From contig NZ_CANMNI010000001.1 in the NCBI RefSeq assembly GCF_947499215.1, forward strand, positions 1,569,523 to 1,633,522: 64,000 nt of DNA, in the 5' to 3' direction. The position numbers and the translations under genes were made by a program. Shown here one piece after another: positions 16,827 to 24,751 of the stretch; position 1 is the stretch's first letter, and the number at the start of each line of letters is the position of its first letter. The stretch comes from an uncultured Pontibacter sp. Its GTDB lineage: Bacteria > Bacteroidota > Bacteroidia > Cytophagales > Hymenobacteraceae. The notes below the pieces were generated by a model, which was given only the letters and a program-made list of their open reading frames with translations, was not told where the DNA came from and did no database searches.

Positions 16827-17651
16827 TTAAATTTTTGAGGGTGGAATAACATCAGTCTTCTTCGCATGCAGCAACTCCGCTACTTCCTGCAACAGATGCG
16901 AGTGCCCGGCTTTGAGCACCACTAACTCTCCTTTGCGCAGTGCCTTAATAAACACACTAACACGTTTAGGCGAGATAATCTGATCAAACTCGCCAAGGAA
17001 CATCGTAACCGGGACTTGCTTGTGATTGAGAAGCCGCACGATCTCGCGGATGTCGAAGTTGAGCTCCCGGAAGCCGATCCAGCTGCGGTATACCCGCAGG
17101 CGCTTCTCGGTGCTGTCCATTTGGAAACGGGCAAAGCGCACGAGGCTCTTGTGGATCATGTTATATCGATTGAGCACGTTGAGCAGCCTGAAGAAAGGCT
17201 CCGGTTTGAGCACCGTGCGTTTGAAGAGTTGCTGCAACCAGCCCGGGTAGGTGGCAATGTTGTACCAGAAACTAGTCTTGATGCCATCCGGAGCAATCAG
17301 AAAGAGCTCGTCTATCTGCTCCGGGAAGCGCTCTACCAAGGTGAGGGCAAACTTACCTCCCATACTAAAACCCATCAGCGAGAAATGATCTATATTTTCC
17401 TTCTCGAGAAACAAGCCGATCAATTCTTGTAGAAAATCCTTGTCGAGCGGCATGTTGTCCTTGTGCAGGTTACTCTGGCCGTGATAGAAAAGATCGAAGG
17501 CGTAGATGGTGTAGTCGCTGCCCAGTGCATGCCCCATGGGCTGATAGTAGCTGCTGCTCTGCCCATAGCCATGGAAGGCCAGCAAAGGCTGCGTACCTTG
17601 GCCCAGCACTCTGTAGTGCAGTTTCGTACCGTTGTGTATGATGTAAGGCAT
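16827..17651 (-). CDS. alpha/beta hydrolase
   Basis: About 274 residues from the ATG at 17651 (MPYIIHNGTKLHYRVLG is the usual first strand; the longer frame from 17687 adds 12 residues). The oxyanion HG is in LLAFHGYGQSS, the nucleophile elbow is GFSMGG (Ser near residue 104), an acidic residue follows in FLGEFDQI and the catalytic His is in KAGHSHLLQE near the C-terminus. No signal peptide. Substrate unknown; esterase, lipase and C-C hydrolase activities share this pattern. Stands alone between the rimK operon and the DUF502 gene. Confidence 0.85.
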   Translation of the reverse strand: MPYIIHNGTKLHYRVLGQGTQPLLAFHGYGQSSSYYQPMGHALGSDYTIYAFDLFYHGQSNLHKDNMPLDKDFLQELIGLFLEKENIDHFSLMGFSMGGKFALTLVERFPEQIDELFLIAPDGIKTSFWYNIATYPGWLQQLFKRTVLKPEPFFRLLNVLNRYNMIHKSLVRFARFQMDSTEKRLRVYRSWIGFRELNFDIREIVRLLNHKQVPVTMFLGEFDQIISPKRVSVFIKALRKGELVVLKAGHSHLLQEVAELLHAKKTDVIPPSKI

Positions 17652-17780
17652 TCTGAATAAATGGATCTCTTTTAACTTATTCGGCATGCATACAAATAAG
17701 ATGCATAAAAGGGCCTTTTAATTTTGAGATACTTGGTGAGTGTTCTTTTGCCTGATGTGGAAGGTATAGCTTATAGCTTA

Positions 17781-18323
17781 CTACAACTTCGATACGCCAC
17801 CTGACACAATGAACTTCATTACGTCGCTGCTTGGCAGGTCGAGGTATACGACGTTTTGCTTGGGAACCACGAAGAGCTCTCCTGAAAAGTTGTAGGAGTG
17901 CGGAAAATACACGGCCACCCGCTCTTCTACGTTTACAGAACTAAGCGTTTCCTGCGTCACAAAACCGAACTTCAGGTTATCCGAGTCTTCCGACATCTTC
18001 ACCATCACGGGCTTGTTGAATTTCTGGTTGTCGCCCACAAAGGCATCGAACAGGTCCTTGATACTGGAGTAGACGATACCCACCAGCGGCACTTTGTTGA
18101 ACCAGCGCCCCGTGATCACGATGAAGGGCTTCACGAAGAAGGACGAGCTGATAAAGCCGATCATGGTGAGTAAGATGAACATCAATACGATGCCTAGTCC
18201 CGGTATACCCAAGTCGAACATACTGTTCAGCCAATCGATGATAGCCACCACAATCCACACCGTGATGGTAAAAGGAGCCACAATCAGGAGTCCGTTCAGG
18301 AAATAGCGTAAGATGCGTGTCAT
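17781..18323 (-). CDS. DUF502 family inner-membrane protein
   Basis: About 180 residues from the ATG at 18323; the longer frame would start inside the ispH terminator. Two transmembrane helices (residues about 6-28, FLNGLLIVAPFTITVWIVV, and about 40-62, GIVLMFILLTMIGFISSSF) precede a soluble beta-rich domain (KVPLVGIVYSSIKDLFDAF, VAVYFPHSYNFSGELFVVP). This is the DUF502 layout, widespread and of unknown function, sometimes linked to membrane organisation. Cytoplasm- or periplasm-facing orientation cannot be told. It is separated from ispH by a terminator, so it should have its own promoter, not visible to me. Confidence 0.85.
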   Translation of the reverse strand: MTRILRYFLNGLLIVAPFTITVWIVVAIIDWLNSMFDLGIPGLGIVLMFILLTMIGFISSSFFVKPFIVITGRWFNKVPLVGIVYSSIKDLFDAFVGDNQKFNKPVMVKMSEDSDNLKFGFVTQETLSSVNVEERVAVYFPHSYNFSGELFVVPKQNVVYLDLPSSDVMKFIVSGGVSKL

Positions 18324-18336
18324 GCTGGTTGATACA

Positions 18337-18371
18337 TAAAAAAAAAATAGGCCTTGCCGAAGCAAAGCCTA
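18337..18371 (-). terminator. Rho-independent terminator of ispH
   Basis: On the minus strand TAGGCTTTGC-TTCG-GCAAGGCCTA followed by a run of T residues; a UUCG tetraloop caps the stem. Lies 42 bp after the ispH stop and just before the DUF502 start. Confidence 0.88.
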
Positions 18372-18413
18372 AATGTAGCTAAAAAGCCACTATTTTGCAG
18401 TATATAGCTAAAT

Positions 18414-19298
18414 CTATACTGTTTCGAGGTCAAATCTTTTGATGTTGTCGGCCACCTGCTGCATCAGCCACATGGGCGTGGAAGTGGCACCGCATATACC
18501 TACACTCTCGGCATTGGCAAACCACTCTTTCTCCAGTTCCTCCTCGTTTTCCACGAAGTAGCTGTTGGGGTTATGCTGCTTGCACACACTGTAGAGTGCC
18601 TTTCCGTTTGAGCTCTTTTTGCCGCTTACGAATATGATCACATCGTGTTCCACCGAAAACTTGGTCAGTTGCGGCTCACGGTTCGATACCTGACGGCAAA
18701 TGCTGTCGTTGGCATTGAAGGCGGTGCTGTCCTGATTGGCCTGCTGCAAGCGCTCTTCAATCAGCGACTTGATGTGATAGAAGCCTTTCGTGCTTTTGGT
18801 GGTCTGGCTGAAGAGCGTAACAGGACGAGAGAAGTCAATCTTATCAAGGTCCTCCTCTGTTGTAACTATAATGGCCTCGTCGCCTGTCTGGCCAGCCAGT
18901 CCAATCACCTCGGCATGGCCCACCTGACCGTAGATTACGATCTGCCCGCCTTTGATTTTGTCAACATCAAATGCATGCTTCACACGGTTTTGCAGCTTGA
19001 GCACCACCGGGCAGGAGGCGTCTATCAGTTCAATGTTATTTTCTAAGGCTGTTTTGTAAGTTTCAGGTGGTTCGCCGTGGGCTCTGATTAGCACTTTGGT
19101 GTCGCGCAGTTCTTTGAGTTGCTCCCGGTCAATGATGCGGAGTCCCTTTGCATAAAGGCGCTTCACCTCCATGCTGTTGTGCACGATATCGCCGAGACAA
19201 TAGAGCTCTTCGCAGTTCTCCATCTCATCCTCCGCCATCTGAATGGCGAATTCCACACCAAAGCAATAACCGGAATTCTTGTCTATCGTTACGTTCAT
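18414..19298 (-). CDS. ispH: 4-hydroxy-3-methylbut-2-enyl diphosphate reductase
   Basis: 294 residues, usual length for IspH (LytB), the last enzyme of the MEP isoprenoid pathway, reducing HMBPP to IPP and DMAPP with an Fe-S cluster. The three cluster cysteines are C12 (GYCFGV), C96 (ASCPVV) and C199 (DSICRQVSNRE). The substrate-binding His residues are in DIVHN (His40) and RAHGEPP (His74), and the Glu/Thr region is in SQTTKST. It follows cmk by 12 bp and is probably co-transcribed with it. The presence of ispH indicates that this organism makes isoprenoids by the MEP route. Confidence 0.95.
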   Translation of the reverse strand: MNVTIDKNSGYCFGVEFAIQMAEDEMENCEELYCLGDIVHNSMEVKRLYAKGLRIIDREQLKELRDTKVLIRAHGEPPETYKTALENNIELIDASCPVVLKLQNRVKHAFDVDKIKGGQIVIYGQVGHAEVIGLAGQTGDEAIIVTTEEDLDKIDFSRPVTLFSQTTKSTKGFYHIKSLIEERLQQANQDSTAFNANDSICRQVSNREPQLTKFSVEHDVIIFVSGKKSSNGKALYSVCKQHNPNSYFVENEEELEKEWFANAESVGICGATSTPMWLMQQVADNIKRFDLETV

Positions 19299-19310
19299 TT
19301 CTTCTTTCCT

Positions 19311-20012
19311 CTATTCCTGTAAGGCATAATCACCATTGAAGATACGGGAAGTCACCTTGTTAAGTACAAAATCTACCTGCTCATCAATGGTCATGTGCGA
19401 CGTATCCAGCAAAAAAGCATCGTCGGCACGGCGCAGCGGACTCTCGGCTCTGGTCGAATCGATCAGGTCTCTCTTCTGCAGGTTTTCCCTGATCTCACCT
19501 AGGTTGATCAGCTGCTTTTTCTCCAGCAACTCATCCTGACGTCGGCGTGCGCGGGTATCTACGTCGGCTGTCATAAAAATCTTCACTTCCGCATCCGGGA
19601 ATACAGCTGTCCCGATGTCGCGACCATCCATCACCACACCGCGTTTCTTCCCCATCTTCTGCTGCTGTGAAACCATGGCGCGGCGTACCTCTTTTACTAC
19701 GCTCACCTCACTTACCTGATTGGAGATGTACATCTTGCGAATCTCATCTTCCACATTCAGGCCGTTGAGGAATACTTCGTTTCTTTTGGCCTTTGGGTTA
19801 TAATGAAACGTGATATCTATTTTATCCAGCGCGTCCTTCACCTCCTTAGGATTGGTGAGGCTCACGTGGTGCTCCAGAAAATAAAGCGTAACCGCACGGT
19901 ACATGGCCCCGGTATCGATGTAAGCGTAGCCTAGTTCGGCAGCCACCAATTTGGCCGTTGTACTTTTCCCGCACGAGGAGTAGCCATCTATGGCGATTAC
20001 AATTTTTTTCAT
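19311..20012 (-). CDS. cmk: (d)CMP kinase
   Basis: 233 residues. P-loop GYSSCGKSTT at residues 10-19; the CMP-binding insert and RD motifs follow (YIDTGAMYRAVT, VVMDGRDIGT, and a late RAESPLRRADDA element). It phosphorylates CMP and dCMP in pyrimidine salvage and DNA precursor supply, in the cytoplasm. ATG at 20012. The ispH start is 12 bp downstream, and a small lipoprotein gene lies 16 bp upstream on the same strand, so the three may form one transcript from the -7 box at 20202. Confidence 0.95.
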   Translation of the reverse strand: MKKIVIAIDGYSSCGKSTTAKLVAAELGYAYIDTGAMYRAVTLYFLEHHVSLTNPKEVKDALDKIDITFHYNPKAKRNEVFLNGLNVEDEIRKMYISNQVSEVSVVKEVRRAMVSQQQKMGKKRGVVMDGRDIGTAVFPDAEVKIFMTADVDTRARRRQDELLEKKQLINLGEIRENLQKRDLIDSTRAESPLRRADDAFLLDTSHMTIDEQVDFVLNKVTSRIFNGDYALQE

Positions 20013-20028
20013 GGTAAGCTGTTAGGAA

Positions 20029-20184
20029 TTAGTTTGAGTCGCAAGGACAAGGCACGTTACCGCGCTTGCTCTTTTTCATGTAGGAGGCCGTCTTTTTCTG
20101 CTGCGGTGTTTTAGCTGTGCAACCCGCCAGAGTGCCGGAGGTCAGTACACACGCAACTATCAGGTATGAAATTATCTTTCTCAA
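20029..20184 (-). CDS. 51-aa lipoprotein with TTG start
   Basis: A small gene read on the minus strand from a TTG at 20184 to TAA at 20029. The product (51 residues) starts MRKIISYLIVACVLTSG and has a lipobox LAGC at residues 19-22, then a basic stretch (TAKTPQQKKTA, KKSKRG) and the end VPCPCDSN with a CPC pair. Lipid-anchored, probably in the periplasm or at the outer membrane. Support: signal peptide plus lipobox in frame, a TATATTTG box about 18 bp upstream and tight packing against cmk. Function unknown. An ATG start is not available in frame upstream before the promoter. Confidence 0.6.
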   Translation of the reverse strand: MRKIISYLIVACVLTSGTLAGCTAKTPQQKKTASYMKKSKRGNVPCPCDSN

Positions 20185-20201
20185 AACGCCGTAATTTAAC
20201 G

Positions 20202-20209
20202 CAAATATA
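20202..20209 (-). promoter_or_regulatory. Bacteroidota -7 box (TATATTTG) for the lipoprotein-cmk-ispH genes
   Basis: CAAATATA on the plus strand, i.e. TATATTTG followed by CG on the minus strand, about 18 bp before the TTG start at 20184. Confidence 0.6.
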
Positions 20210-20219
20210 AACTAATTTT

Positions 20220-20233
20220 AAGGTTCAAACCTT
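20220..20233. promoter_or_regulatory. palindrome in the ade/lipoprotein divergent spacer
   Basis: AAGGTT-ca-AACCTT, perfect 6-bp arms, 37 bp upstream of the adenine deaminase start and just upstream of the minus-strand -7 box. Operator-like position; regulator unknown. Confidence 0.35.
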
Positions 20234-20270
20234 ATATAAGGGCAATTTATATCATTAAGTCACCCCTGCC

Positions 20271-21905
20271 ATGAGCACCTCCTATACCGTAAGCGGACGC
20301 ATTATCGACCTACACCAGCAAGAGATTTTTGAAGGAACGGTCCATGTGTCAAACGGCCATATTTCTAAAATAGTTCGTGAGGCCACTGCCTCTTCCAGTT
20401 ATATTTTGCCGGGCTTCGTGGACGCCCACGTGCACGTGGAGAGTTCGATGCTCGTACCCTCTGAGTTTGCCCGACTGGCCGTGCCGCACGGCACTGTGGC
20501 TACCGTATCGGACCCACACGAGATCGGCAATGTGCTCGGTATAAAAGGCGTGGAATACATGATCGAGAACGGGAAGAAAGTACCGTTTAAGTTCTATTTC
20601 GGAGCTCCCTCCTGCGTGCCTGCCACCCCCTTCGAAACAGCCGGCGCCGAGATAACGGCCGCCGACATCGAAACCTTGTTCCAGCGCGAGGAAATAAAAT
20701 ATCTGGCCGAGATGATGAACTGGCCCGGTGTGCTGCACCGCGACCCGGTTGTGATGGAGAAGATCGAACTGGCCAAAAAATATGGCAAGGCCGTGGACGG
20801 ACACGCTCCAGGTTTGCGAGGTGAACAGGCGGCTCTTTATGCTTCGGCTGCCATCACCACCGACCACGAATGCTTTACGGCAGAGGAAGCGCTCGACAAA
20901 CTGGCTGTAGGTATAAAGATCTTGATCCGTGAAGGCAGCGCCGCCAAGAATTTCGAGGCGCTTATTAACTTGCTCTCCGACTACCCGGACCACATCATGT
21001 TCTGCTCCGACGACAAGCACCCCGATAACCTAGTGGAAGGTCACCTGAACCTGCTCGTGAAGCGAGCGCTGGCCAAAGGCCATGACCTGTTTCAGGTGCT
21101 GCGGGCAGCCTGCATCAACCCAGTGGAGCATTATAAGTTAGAAGTCGGTTTGCTCCGCGATAACGACCCAGCCGACTTTATCGTGGTGAATAACCTCGAG
21201 GATTTCGGCATAGAGGCGACCTACATCAACGGTGAGTTGGTAGCGGAGAACGGCAAATCGAAAATAGCCTTCACGCCGAGCGATGAGATTAACAACTTCA
21301 ATACCGAACCGAAAACTCCAGCACAGTTCCGACTGCCAGCCGACAGCGCCAGCAAAATCCGGGTAATCGAGGCTTTTGACGGACAGTTGATCACGCATCA
21401 GGTATGGGCCGAACCGAAAATCGAGAACGGTTTCATCCAATCTGATGTGGCGCAGGATGTGCTCAAGATCACGGTAGTGAACAGATATAAAAATGCCGAA
21501 CCGGCAGTGGCTTTTATCAAGAACGTAGGTATACAGCGCGGTGCCATCGCCTCCTCTGTAGGGCATGACTCGCACAACATCATTGCGGTGGGTGTAGATG
21601 ACGAAAGTATCGCCCGGGCCGTGAACCTGATCATCAGCGCCAAAGGAGGTGTTGCCGCTGTGGACGGTGACAATGAACAACTATTACCGCTTCCGGTGGC
21701 GGGCATTATGTCGGCGGCAGACGGCTACGAAGTGGCCAATGCCTACTCAGCGATCGACCGCATGAGCAAGGAGATGGGCAGCAAACTGGCCTCCCCTTTC
21801 ATGACGCTCTCGTTCATGGCGCTGCTGGTTATACCTTCACTTAAATTGAGCGACAAAGGATTGTTTAACGGTGATGACTTTAAATTCGTACCTGTATCTG
21901 AATAG
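20271..21905 (+). CDS. ade: adenine deaminase
   Basis: 544 residues, the length of bacterial adenine deaminase (adenine to hypoxanthine plus ammonia), an amidohydrolase-fold metalloenzyme. The metal-binding HxH is in GFVDAHVHVESS near residue 50; other family blocks are TVATVSDPHEIGNV, DGHAPGL (His near 180), TTDHECFTAEEAL and MFCSDDKHPD with a metal-binding Asp. The C-terminal domain with VGHDSHNIIAVG and KGGVAAVDG is characteristic of Ade as opposed to other amidohydrolases. Cytoplasmic purine salvage. The TauE-like permease gene follows after 51 bp on the same strand. Divergent from the small lipoprotein gene. Confidence 0.93.
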   Translation: MSTSYTVSGRIIDLHQQEIFEGTVHVSNGHISKIVREATASSSYILPGFVDAHVHVESSMLVPSEFARLAVPHGTVATVSDPHEIGNVLGIKGVEYMIENGKKVPFKFYFGAPSCVPATPFETAGAEITAADIETLFQREEIKYLAEMMNWPGVLHRDPVVMEKIELAKKYGKAVDGHAPGLRGEQAALYASAAITTDHECFTAEEALDKLAVGIKILIREGSAAKNFEALINLLSDYPDHIMFCSDDKHPDNLVEGHLNLLVKRALAKGHDLFQVLRAACINPVEHYKLEVGLLRDNDPADFIVVNNLEDFGIEATYINGELVAENGKSKIAFTPSDEINNFNTEPKTPAQFRLPADSASKIRVIEAFDGQLITHQVWAEPKIENGFIQSDVAQDVLKITVVNRYKNAEPAVAFIKNVGIQRGAIASSVGHDSHNIIAVGVDDESIARAVNLIISAKGGVAAVDGDNEQLLPLPVAGIMSAADGYEVANAYSAIDRMSKEMGSKLASPFMTLSFMALLVIPSLKLSDKGLFNGDDFKFVPVSE

Positions 21906-21956
21906 GATACCTTGCCACAAAAAGGTATGATACCACAGCCCTGCGGGGCTTAGCAA

Positions 21957-22802
21957 ATGGAGGAATTTATCATCTTTCTGGTCGGTGCGCTCGTGAGTGG
22001 GTTTGGCACCATCATCGGTTTCGGGGGAGGCGTGTTCATGGTGCCAATCCTGATCATCTTCTTCGGATACAACATCGAGATCGCCATCGGAGCAACTATG
22101 TCAGCGCTGGTGCCGGCTTCTATCATTGCCTCGGTTTTCAACCTCCGCGACCGCAGCATCGATTATCTGGTAGGCTCACTTATTCAGTTTCCGGCGGTGG
22201 CTGGCACGGTGCTGGGGGCCTTTATGGTAGCCTTTCTTCCGGTCACGGAACTTCAAGTGATCTTTGCGCTCTTTGTGCTCACGGTGGGCTTCTTTATGGT
22301 AAAGCCTACCCAAAAAGAAAAACAGATTCGCCACTCTGGCATGATGTACCGCATACGCCGGGTGCCGACTTCGTTTATCCGTAAAAACAGGGCAAAGCAT
22401 ATTGCCTATCGCTTGAACGGCGGTGTGGTTTCGGTCTTCGGCTTTGCTTCAGGTATAATAGCCGGCCTGTTTGGTATAGGAGGCGGATTTCTGCAAACGC
22501 CCATGATGATTAAGCTGTTCCGGATACCGCCTCAGATCGCCACCTCCACTTCACTCTTCATTTTGGTGATTACCAGCTTTACAGGGTTTATCAGTCACTA
22601 CCTGCTCGGCAACGTGATCTGGAGTCGCAGTCTGCCCTTGATGGCGGCCTTTGCCATCGGGGCTGTTGGTGGCAACATACTCAAGAAACGCCAAGGCAAA
22701 ATGCAGGACATCGAAAAGCTGATTGGTATCGGTTTGCTGCTGGCTGGTGCAGGTGTAATCTTGAACTTGCTGATCAAATCGAACTTTGGTTTTTCGTTCT
22801 AG
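21957..22802 (+). CDS. sulfite exporter TauE/SafE family permease
   Basis: 281 residues with about 8 hydrophobic segments. Each half begins with the repeated family motif: GFGTIIGFGGGVFMVPIL near residue 15 and GIIAGLFGIGGGFLQTPMM near residue 170, typical of the DUF81/TauE-SafE family of inner-membrane anion (sulfite, sulfonate or organic acid) permeases. A basic cytoplasmic loop around residues 120-150 (RIRRVPTSFIRKNRAKH) fits the positive-inside rule. The substrate is unknown. Same strand as ade, followed by a strong terminator. Confidence 0.85.
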   Translation: MEEFIIFLVGALVSGFGTIIGFGGGVFMVPILIIFFGYNIEIAIGATMSALVPASIIASVFNLRDRSIDYLVGSLIQFPAVAGTVLGAFMVAFLPVTELQVIFALFVLTVGFFMVKPTQKEKQIRHSGMMYRIRRVPTSFIRKNRAKHIAYRLNGGVVSVFGFASGIIAGLFGIGGGFLQTPMMIKLFRIPPQIATSTSLFILVITSFTGFISHYLLGNVIWSRSLPLMAAFAIGAVGGNILKKRQGKMQDIEKLIGIGLLLAGAGVILNLLIKSNFGFSF

Positions 22803-22822
22803 GTCCCGACCAGTTTTACCTT

Positions 22823-22874
22823 AAAAAAAAGCCGGGGTGCAGCATCTAAACATGCTGCACCCCGGCTTTTTTTT
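22823..22874. terminator. bidirectional Rho-independent terminator
   Basis: AAAAAAAAGCCGGGGTGCAG...CTGCACCCCGGCTTTTTTTT, a long perfect stem with T-runs in both directions, between the convergent permease gene and the response regulator gene. Confidence 0.95.
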
Positions 22875-22885
22875 AATAGATAAGT

Positions 22886-23329
22886 TTAGGCTTTCTTTTC
22901 CTGTGTATCGAAGTGTTTCTTAATCAGAGCGCTTACTTTGTCTGCCGTCAGGGGCTTGGTCAGGTACTCGGCCGAATACTTTTTGGCTGCGTCCGTATCC
23001 TGCGGGTGGGTAGAGGTGGTCAGCACGGCTAGCACGATCTTCTCCCTGAATTCCGGATTCAGCCTTTCATACAAGTCTAGCATCTCAAACCCATCCATCA
23101 CCGGCATGCTGATGTCCAAAAATATAAGCTCCGGCTGAAAGTAGTTTTCGTCCGCGTGCTCATAATTGGTGTTGCTCACATTATATAGATAATCAAACGC
23201 CTGCTTGCCGTTTACAAACGTGCGAATATTATCAGTTACTTGCATACGTTCGAGCAGTCGCTGATTCAAAAAATTGGTGGTGTCGTCGTCGTCAATCAGA
23301 AGGACCCCTGATAGTTTTTTCTTAATCAT
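22886..23329 (-). CDS. single-domain response regulator
   Basis: 147 residues forming one receiver domain with no output domain. Acidic pocket LIDDDDTT (residues 11-18), phospho-acceptor Asp72 in IFLDISMPVMDG, switch Thr in VLTTST near 104 and conserved Lys125 in LTKPL. The start is 2 bp after the stop of the histidine kinase gene, so the two are surely co-transcribed and almost certainly partners. With no DNA-binding or enzymatic domain, it must signal through protein contact or act as a phosphorelay intermediate. ATG at 23329. Confidence 0.92.
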   Translation of the reverse strand: MIKKKLSGVLLIDDDDTTNFLNQRLLERMQVTDNIRTFVNGKQAFDYLYNVSNTNYEHADENYFQPELIFLDISMPVMDGFEMLDLYERLNPEFREKIVLAVLTTSTHPQDTDAAKKYSAEYLTKPLTADKVSALIKKHFDTQEKKA

Positions 23330-23331
23330 GC

Positions 23332-24600
23332 TTAAATATCGGCTCTCGTTTCAGAATACGGAAAGCGAATTGTAAAGGTCGTGCCCACACCGACTTCTGA
23401 GGCTACTTCTATGGTACCGTTATAGTTCTCTATAATTCGCCTAACAATATAAAGCCCCACACCGCTTCCCTCCACATGGTCATGCAGGCGTTTGAAAAGA
23501 TTAAACATCTTCTTTTCATTGCCACGCAGTTCAACCCCCATGCCATTGTCGGTTACACACAAAACTATATAATCTTCAGCAACTTTAGTACTAAAATTTA
23601 CAATTGGTTTTCTCTCTGGCGATTTATACTTCAGCGCATTGGTCAGCAGATTGTACATAATGCTTTTCAGGTCTTTACGCTGTATGTTTGCTTCCGGGCA
23701 GTCAGCGAAGTCAGCCTCAATCCGCGCGTCCGTTTGCTCTATCAGACCTGAGACAGATTCTTCCACTTCCTCCAGTACCACTGCAAAGTTAGACACACCG
23801 TTACCAGCCACACCGATCTGTTTCTGGGTGATAAAGCTTACCTCTGTCAGATCATGTATAGTACGATTTATTCGCTCCAAGGAGCCATCCAGACGTTTTA
23901 AAATATGATTTACTTTTTCATCAGGGGCCGGCATTTCTTCTTTCAGAACATCCAACAGCCCCTCGATGTTTATAATTGGCGCTTTCAAGTCGTGCGAGGC
24001 ACAATACACAAAGTTATCCAGATCATTATTGGCGATCTTAAGCTCCCTGTTAATGTGCTGCAGTTCCTGTTGTGCCGTAGCGCGCTCATGCACTTCAAGT
24101 TGAAGCTCATGCGTGCGCTCTTCCACCCGTTTTTCCAGTTCTTCGTTCACCCTGCGCAATTCATCTTGCGTTTTGCGACGCTCCTCTATTTCCTTTTGCA
24201 ATTGCTCATTCAACGCTTTCAGCTGGTCGTGACTGGGCAGCGCCAGCAGGGCCGGCACTGATTTGTATACCACTACAGCTGTACTGACAGACAGTAGGCC
24301 TGTAATCAGTTTCAGCACACCCTCTAGCCGGTAAGTGGGCACCCAGATTGTCCAGATGTCTACAATGTGCGTAGTGCCGCAGGCAAAAATAAAGGCAGCG
24401 AAGAGCCAGAACACATACTTGTGCGTCAGGTCGGTACGCTTTTTCGCGAAGTAAAAAAGCAACAGTGGAAGGGAGTAATAGGCCATCGCGATTAGCACGT
24501 CGCCACTAACATTGAGCCACACGATTTCTGGTTTCCAGAAATAGCAGTGCCCATGAGGCATAAAATCAGCTTCGATAATGTTGGATAGAAAATCTTTCAT
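23332..24600 (-). CDS. histidine kinase with ethylene-receptor-like sensor domain
   Basis: About 422 residues from the ATG at 24600; the longer frame to 24717 would begin inside the terminator of the upstream gene. Residues 28-120 hold three transmembrane helices. Relative to Arabidopsis ETR1 the key ethylene-domain residues line up with a constant offset of 9: D34, Y41, P45, C74, H78 and W83 for ETR1 D25, Y32, P36, C65, H69 and W74; C65/H69 are the copper ligands (here ACGTTHIVDIW). A coiled coil follows (about 125-195), then the H box SHDLKAP (His203) and the ATPase domain (NALKYKSPER, DNGMG, GSGVGLYIVRRI). Its regulator partner is the next gene. Copper and ethylene binding are inferred. 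Confidence 0.88.
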   Translation of the reverse strand: MKDFLSNIIEADFMPHGHCYFWKPEIVWLNVSGDVLIAMAYYSLPLLLFYFAKKRTDLTHKYVFWLFAAFIFACGTTHIVDIWTIWVPTYRLEGVLKLITGLLSVSTAVVVYKSVPALLALPSHDQLKALNEQLQKEIEERRKTQDELRRVNEELEKRVEERTHELQLEVHERATAQQELQHINRELKIANNDLDNFVYCASHDLKAPIINIEGLLDVLKEEMPAPDEKVNHILKRLDGSLERINRTIHDLTEVSFITQKQIGVAGNGVSNFAVVLEEVEESVSGLIEQTDARIEADFADCPEANIQRKDLKSIMYNLLTNALKYKSPERKPIVNFSTKVAEDYIVLCVTDNGMGVELRGNEKKMFNLFKRLHDHVEGSGVGLYIVRRIIENYNGTIEVASEVGVGTTFTIRFPYSETRADI

Positions 24601-24696
24601 GAAAACAACTGCATTGAGCAAGCCCAGTGAAACAAGTACTGACAGCACTTTTGCTGCCGAACGCTGATTTTTTGAAAATCTTTGTAAGATACACAA

Positions 24697-24729
24697 TAAA
24701 AAAAGCCTGAAACTCACGTTTCAGGCTTT
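24697..24729 (-). terminator. Rho-independent terminator of the CBS/cysteine synthase gene
   Basis: On the minus strand AAGCCTGAAAC-gtga-GTTTCAGGCTT followed by TTTTTATTG, 23 bp after the stop at 24752. Confidence 0.9.
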
Positions 24730-24751
24730 CCTGAGAATTATATAACAATCT

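Noticed and set aside
24601..24717. N-terminal extension of the ethylene-receptor-like kinase
   Set aside because: The extension would start within the terminator hairpin of the upstream gene, and the ATG at 24600 gives the usual start of the domain.
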